NCBI GenBank assembly: GCA_019638495.1 | Contig: JAHBTQ010000005.1 | Coordinates: 62,001-126,000 of the forward strand | Direction of reading: 5' to 3' | DNA from: Taibaiella sp. | GTDB lineage: Bacteria; Bacteroidota; Bacteroidia; Chitinophagales; Chitinophagaceae | Length of the DNA: 64,000 nucleotides | In this document: one piece after another, positions 61,228-64,000 of the stretch | How the letters are laid out: each line of letters starts with the position of its first letter | Position numbering within the stretch: position 1 is the stretch's first letter | The notes under the pieces: model-generated | Databases searched by the model: none | Seen by the model: the letters and a program-made list of their open reading frames with translations, nothing else | What the model was told of the DNA's origin: nothing | Made by a program: the position numbers and the translations under genes

Positions 61228-62424
61228 TTAACCCTCGTCGTCGAACCCATCTACGTCTACACCCTTCACTATACCATAAATAACGGGAGCCTGGCGGTAG
61301 ATATTCTTGTTGAACTTGTTGCCGAGGACAATGATGGTCATATTTTCTTTTATAAGCCGGTAGAAAGATGTGTTGTTGCCATGCCACCAGCCGTTGTGGT
61401 AGATGATCTTGTTACCATTGGGGTAACACAGCATTCGCCAGCCCAAGCCATAATTTTTAATACCCGGCTTTTCAAACGAACATGGGCCATAGGACAACTC
61501 AATAGCTTCGTTTGACAACAAAGTTCGGTTGTAGAATGACTGGTCCCACCGAAACATATCTTCTACCGTGCTGTAAATTCCTTTGTCACCTGTTACTCCG
61601 TCTGCAAACATGTCCGGTTCACGTGTCCAATTATATCGGTAGCTGATCGTAGCATTTGCAGGAAGACCATGCGCAGGGTTATAAACGAAAGTATTATTCA
61701 TGCCCAAGGGCTGGAAAATATACTTTGCCATGAAGTCGGCATAGGGCATCCCAGTAACGTTCTCTATGATCTTAGATAGCAGGACAAAATTGGTATTGCA
61801 ATACTTGAATTTCTTATCGGGTTTTGCCTCCGGGCGCGGCTTGTGTTTTATCATCAACTCCACCACCTTGTCGTTCGTAATCGGTGTGCGCGTATCCTTG
61901 TGATAGCCAGGCACCCAATGTGTATAGTCCGGCAAGCCTGAACGATGGCTCAGTAACATTTTCACTGAAATGTGAGGATAGGGAAAGCCCGGAATGTAGT
62001 GCTGTACCGGGTAGTCTATGTTGATTTGCTTATGTTCGTACAGGTACAATATTGCGGCTCCGGTGAATGTCTTACTTATTGAAGCAAGTTGAGAAGAAGA
62101 GTTGTAGTCCCAGGGAATGCGGCGCTCCCTATTGCTTAATCCGAAGTAACGTTCGTAAACCACTTTGCCTTTATAGCCTACCAGCACTGCACCGTTAAAC
62201 CCAGCTCTTACCTGGCCGCGGTAATATTGGTCCAGCTGCTCTATCATTGCCCTCCTATGCTCTCCGAGTGTATCATATATGAGCATAGAGCCTCCCGGCT
62301 TCACCGGGTCGCCGAGCTTGCCTCCCGGTGTGTGCGCAGATGCAGGCTGGCTGGCAGAGTTACAAGCTAACATCAGCAGCGACAAAAAGAAAATTCCCAC
62401 AGTTGTTGGCAAATACCTCATCAA
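61228..62424 (-). CDS. Serine hydrolase lipoprotein, beta-lactamase class C fold
   Basis: A 398-residue lipoprotein (lipobox LMLAC, Cys21). The domain has SISK (Ser115 to Lys118), YCN (208-210), and HNGWWHG near the C-terminus in the KTG position. It is an esterase or D-Ala-D-Ala carboxypeptidase type rather than a resistance enzyme. Acts on the periplasmic or outer face; substrate unknown. Confidence 0.88.
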   Translation of the reverse strand: MMRYLPTTVGIFFLSLLMLACNSASQPASAHTPGGKLGDPVKPGGSMLIYDTLGEHRRAMIEQLDQYYRGQVRAGFNGAVLVGYKGKVVYERYFGLSNRERRIPWDYNSSSQLASISKTFTGAAILYLYEHKQINIDYPVQHYIPGFPYPHISVKMLLSHRSGLPDYTHWVPGYHKDTRTPITNDKVVELMIKHKPRPEAKPDKKFKYCNTNFVLLSKIIENVTGMPYADFMAKYIFQPLGMNNTFVYNPAHGLPANATISYRYNWTREPDMFADGVTGDKGIYSTVEDMFRWDQSFYNRTLLSNEAIELSYGPCSFEKPGIKNYGLGWRMLCYPNGNKIIYHNGWWHGNNTSFYRLIKENMTIIVLGNKFNKNIYRQAPVIYGIVKGVDVDGFDDEG

Positions 62425-62525
62425 CGCAAATTAGTCTTTAAGGGGTTCAAGTTAAAGTTAAAAAAGCTCTTTTTCCCGAGTGTCTTTTCCACATCAAGGG
62501 GAAATCGTGGGACACCGGCAATTAA

Positions 62526-63116
62526 TCAAGATGCAGATAGGGATGTACGTGCAAATGTAACAATGTCGCCTATGAAATCATAGTAGCAGCCATTCAACTG
62601 ATGATAAGACACAACAAAGGAAGCATAAGCCTTATCTGGTGGTGGCATGTATTTTGCACGGCGCGCAAGCCCTCCGAGCGACTTCTCTATTCCCCTGAGT
62701 TTGCGGTAATTAAGCAGCCAGTTTTGTTGTTTCATATACGGATAATAGGCTGCGAAACCGGGTGGAAAATGATCAACAAATTGATCGGCTTGCTGGTATA
62801 CATTTTGAGTAAATTCTTCTAGAGCATCTTCAGAACCAAAAAATGCGGCATCATTTGCGAGGAAGTGATCCATTACTGTATCAATAATGGCACCGGCATA
62901 TAACCTGTAATCTTCTCTAAAAATTAGTTTTGCCCGCGCAATAGCCGGATGATGATCTACCAAATCATCGATCTGCCGGTGAAGTTCAATCCCTTTTCGT
63001 ATTCCTTCGGGAAAAGATAACAAGGCATGGCGGCCCTTTACATGGTCACCGATCAAATTGCCTACGAGCACCTCCGGATCACTGAAGGATAGCACTGCAT
63101 GACCAAGATAGTTCAT
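62526..63116 (-). CDS. Acyl carrier protein phosphodiesterase
   Basis: A 196-residue all-helical protein of the AcpH/ACP phosphodiesterase family (DUF479). It has MNYLGHAVLSF, VGNLIGDHVKGRH, GIELHRQIDDLVDHHP and GAIIDTVMDHFLAND, with the conserved His/Asp metal ligands of the HD-like fold. It removes phosphopantetheine from acyl carrier protein. Stand-alone gene. Confidence 0.88.
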   Translation of the reverse strand: MNYLGHAVLSFSDPEVLVGNLIGDHVKGRHALLSFPEGIRKGIELHRQIDDLVDHHPAIARAKLIFREDYRLYAGAIIDTVMDHFLANDAAFFGSEDALEEFTQNVYQQADQFVDHFPPGFAAYYPYMKQQNWLLNYRKLRGIEKSLGGLARRAKYMPPPDKAYASFVVSYHQLNGCYYDFIGDIVTFARTSLSAS

Positions 63117-63161
63117 ACTGCGAAACTACGACTTAGATCATTTTCAGCATGTGCATAAAAA

Positions 63162-63194
63162 AGCGGTGCCACTGATTTTAACAGTGGCACCGCT
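63162..63194 (-). terminator. Rho-independent terminator of the truncated gene
   Basis: A perfect 13-bp stem AGCGGTGCCACTG/CAGTGGCACCGCT with a 7-base loop. On the minus strand a T6 run follows. It lies 23 bases after the stop of the gene at 63217. Confidence 0.95.
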
Positions 63195-63216
63195 CTCCAT
63201 TTTATGTTGTTAGGCT

Positions 63217-64000
63217 CTATCTGATAAGGGTAAAGTCGCCCTTCACTTCCTGTGTCTTACCACCGCAGTCATACTTCAGGTAGTAGAAGTATACACCCAT
63301 GTCCTGTGGCACACCATTGAACGTACCATCCCACGATGGATTCGTGTTCGTTGTCTCAAACAATGTCTGGCCCCAGCGGTTGCTGATACGCAACACATGA
63401 TACCTGTGGTAGCCCTGGCATATCGGACGGAATATGTCATTGTGATTGTCTCCGTTTGGTGTAAACGCATTCGGGAACGTGATCGTGCAGCAGGCCTCCG
63501 GATTCAGCTGCTTGCTCAGTGTTGACTTACAGCCATACGGGTCCGTTACTGTCAGCGATATCATGCCCTTCATCTGCTCTATCTTACCCCATATCTCGGG
63601 GCTGTTGTTGTTGAAGAACGAATGCTCTGGCTCCCACTGGTACGTGCAGGAATAGTCGTGCCTGCGCGCCCTGAACTCTACACTGTCCTCAAGGCACAGC
63701 TTGCCCCCCTTAGGGAATATCGTAAAGTCCGCAGTTGGGTTTACGTGTACATGGAAGGTATCTGCCGTGATGATTGACTTACAGCCCTCTATCGTGTATC
63801 CCTGTATTGTAAGGATATGGCGACCACTGTCATGCCAGCTGATGCGGAATGGGCCTCCGCTGTTTGAATTTGCTGTAACGATGTCTATGATCGGCGAGCT
63901 CTGCATTGGAGTGCCATCTATCCACCAGTTGTACTTGTAGGAGTTGTCTGTCCTGTCTGTAAGGGCCAGGTTGATCGTATCTCCAAGACACACATCCGGC
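63217..64000 (-). CDS. Gliding motility-associated C-terminal domain (CHU_C) protein, 5' end outside window
   Basis: At least 260 residues; the frame is open through the window edge (reading PDVCLGD at the first visible codons), so the start lies outside. The visible part has PKD-like domains with CLGDTINL and LCLEDSVEF motifs, and a C-terminal CHU_C domain: ITFPNAFTPNGDNHNDIFRPIC, RISNRWGQTLFET, WDGTFNGVPQDMGVYFYYLKYDCGGKTQEVKGDFTLIR. This is a type B sorting domain used by T9SS. Probably a large surface adhesin; the GTG near the edge is not the true start. Confidence 0.9.
   Translation of the reverse strand, partial: PDVCLGDTINLALTDRTDNSYKYNWWIDGTPMQSSPIIDIVTANSNSGGPFRISWHDSGRHILTIQGYTIEGCKSIITADTFHVHVNPTADFTIFPKGGKLCLEDSVEFRARRHDYSCTYQWEPEHSFFNNNSPEIWGKIEQMKGMISLTVTDPYGCKSTLSKQLNPEACCTITFPNAFTPNGDNHNDIFRPICQGYHRYHVLRISNRWGQTLFETTNTNPSWDGTFNGVPQDMGVYFYYLKYDCGGKTQEVKGDFTLIR

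Overview
This window is a stretch of chromosome from a member of the phylum Bacteroidota, most likely of the order Chitinophagales (Chitinophagaceae-like). The evidence is a type IX secretion system (T9SS: GldJ, PorU, PorV), several cargo proteins with T9SS C-terminal sorting domains, Bacteroidota-restricted families (DUF3276, DUF2027/Smr, DUF6427, DUF6580, HYC_CC_PP-like, DUF6600), and many exact matches to the Bacteroidota -7 promoter element TAnnTTTG with no purine-rich Shine-Dalgarno sites. No phage, insertion sequence, CRISPR array, rRNA or tRNA gene was recognised.

Layout. 0.2-5.4 kb: two convergent AsmA-like proteins. 5.5-9.6 kb (minus strand): a stand-alone GldM C-terminal-like protein, a di-haem peroxidase lipoprotein paired with a secreted CXXC T9SS cargo, a Cys-rich HYC_CC_PP-like protein and two small proteins. 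9.7-15.7 kb: a DUF6600 protein, an Ig-like lipoprotein, an S9 peptidase and a fatty acid desaturase. 15.7-18.4 kb: an ArsR-fold regulator, tsaB and ridA back to back, and an Xre/RES toxin-antitoxin pair. 18.4-25.4 kb: glnS, a glycosyltransferase, DUF3276, and a CDP-sugar cassette (rfbF, rfbG, cupin epimerase). 25.5-31 kb: DUF6427, purQ, a DsbD module with a duplicated N-terminal domain, and a CDF transporter. 31-36.7 kb: AI-2E family transporter, DUF2027/Smr, rdgB, SAM hydrolase, ABM protein and a TPR membrane protein. 36.8-41 kb: a large Ig-repeat T9SS cargo, then a 1.2-kb gene-free, repeat-rich stretch and an unknown secreted protein. 41-46.4 kb: mnmA and the shikimate genes aroB-aroA-aroC, interrupted by three copies of a multi-hairpin element. 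46.5-51.6 kb: a T9SS cargo, DUF6580, recQ and small envelope proteins. 51.7-61 kb: lspA-zapA, murF, gldJ, porU, porV. 61-64 kb: a serine hydrolase lipoprotein, an ACP phosphodiesterase and the 3' part of a gliding-motility C-terminal domain protein.

The genes work together most clearly in the envelope. LspA processes lipoproteins such as GldJ, PorU and PorV finish T9SS cargo at the cell surface, and at least three complete cargo genes with sorting domains plus one truncated candidate are in the window. Another theme is redox and thiol chemistry (DsbD, a secreted CXXC protein, a di-haem peroxidase). The less ordinary signals are non-coding. The Xre/RES promoter carries a repeated palindrome flanking the -7 box. 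A family of double and triple hairpin repeats sits around mnmA and aroA, with one hairpin inside the aroA reading frame. Several short-period tandem repeats lie between genes. Many promoters sit so close to start codons that transcripts would have almost no leader, which also corrects several gene starts. I saw no clearly new multi-gene system. The hairpin element and the TA operator are the best candidates for something undescribed.
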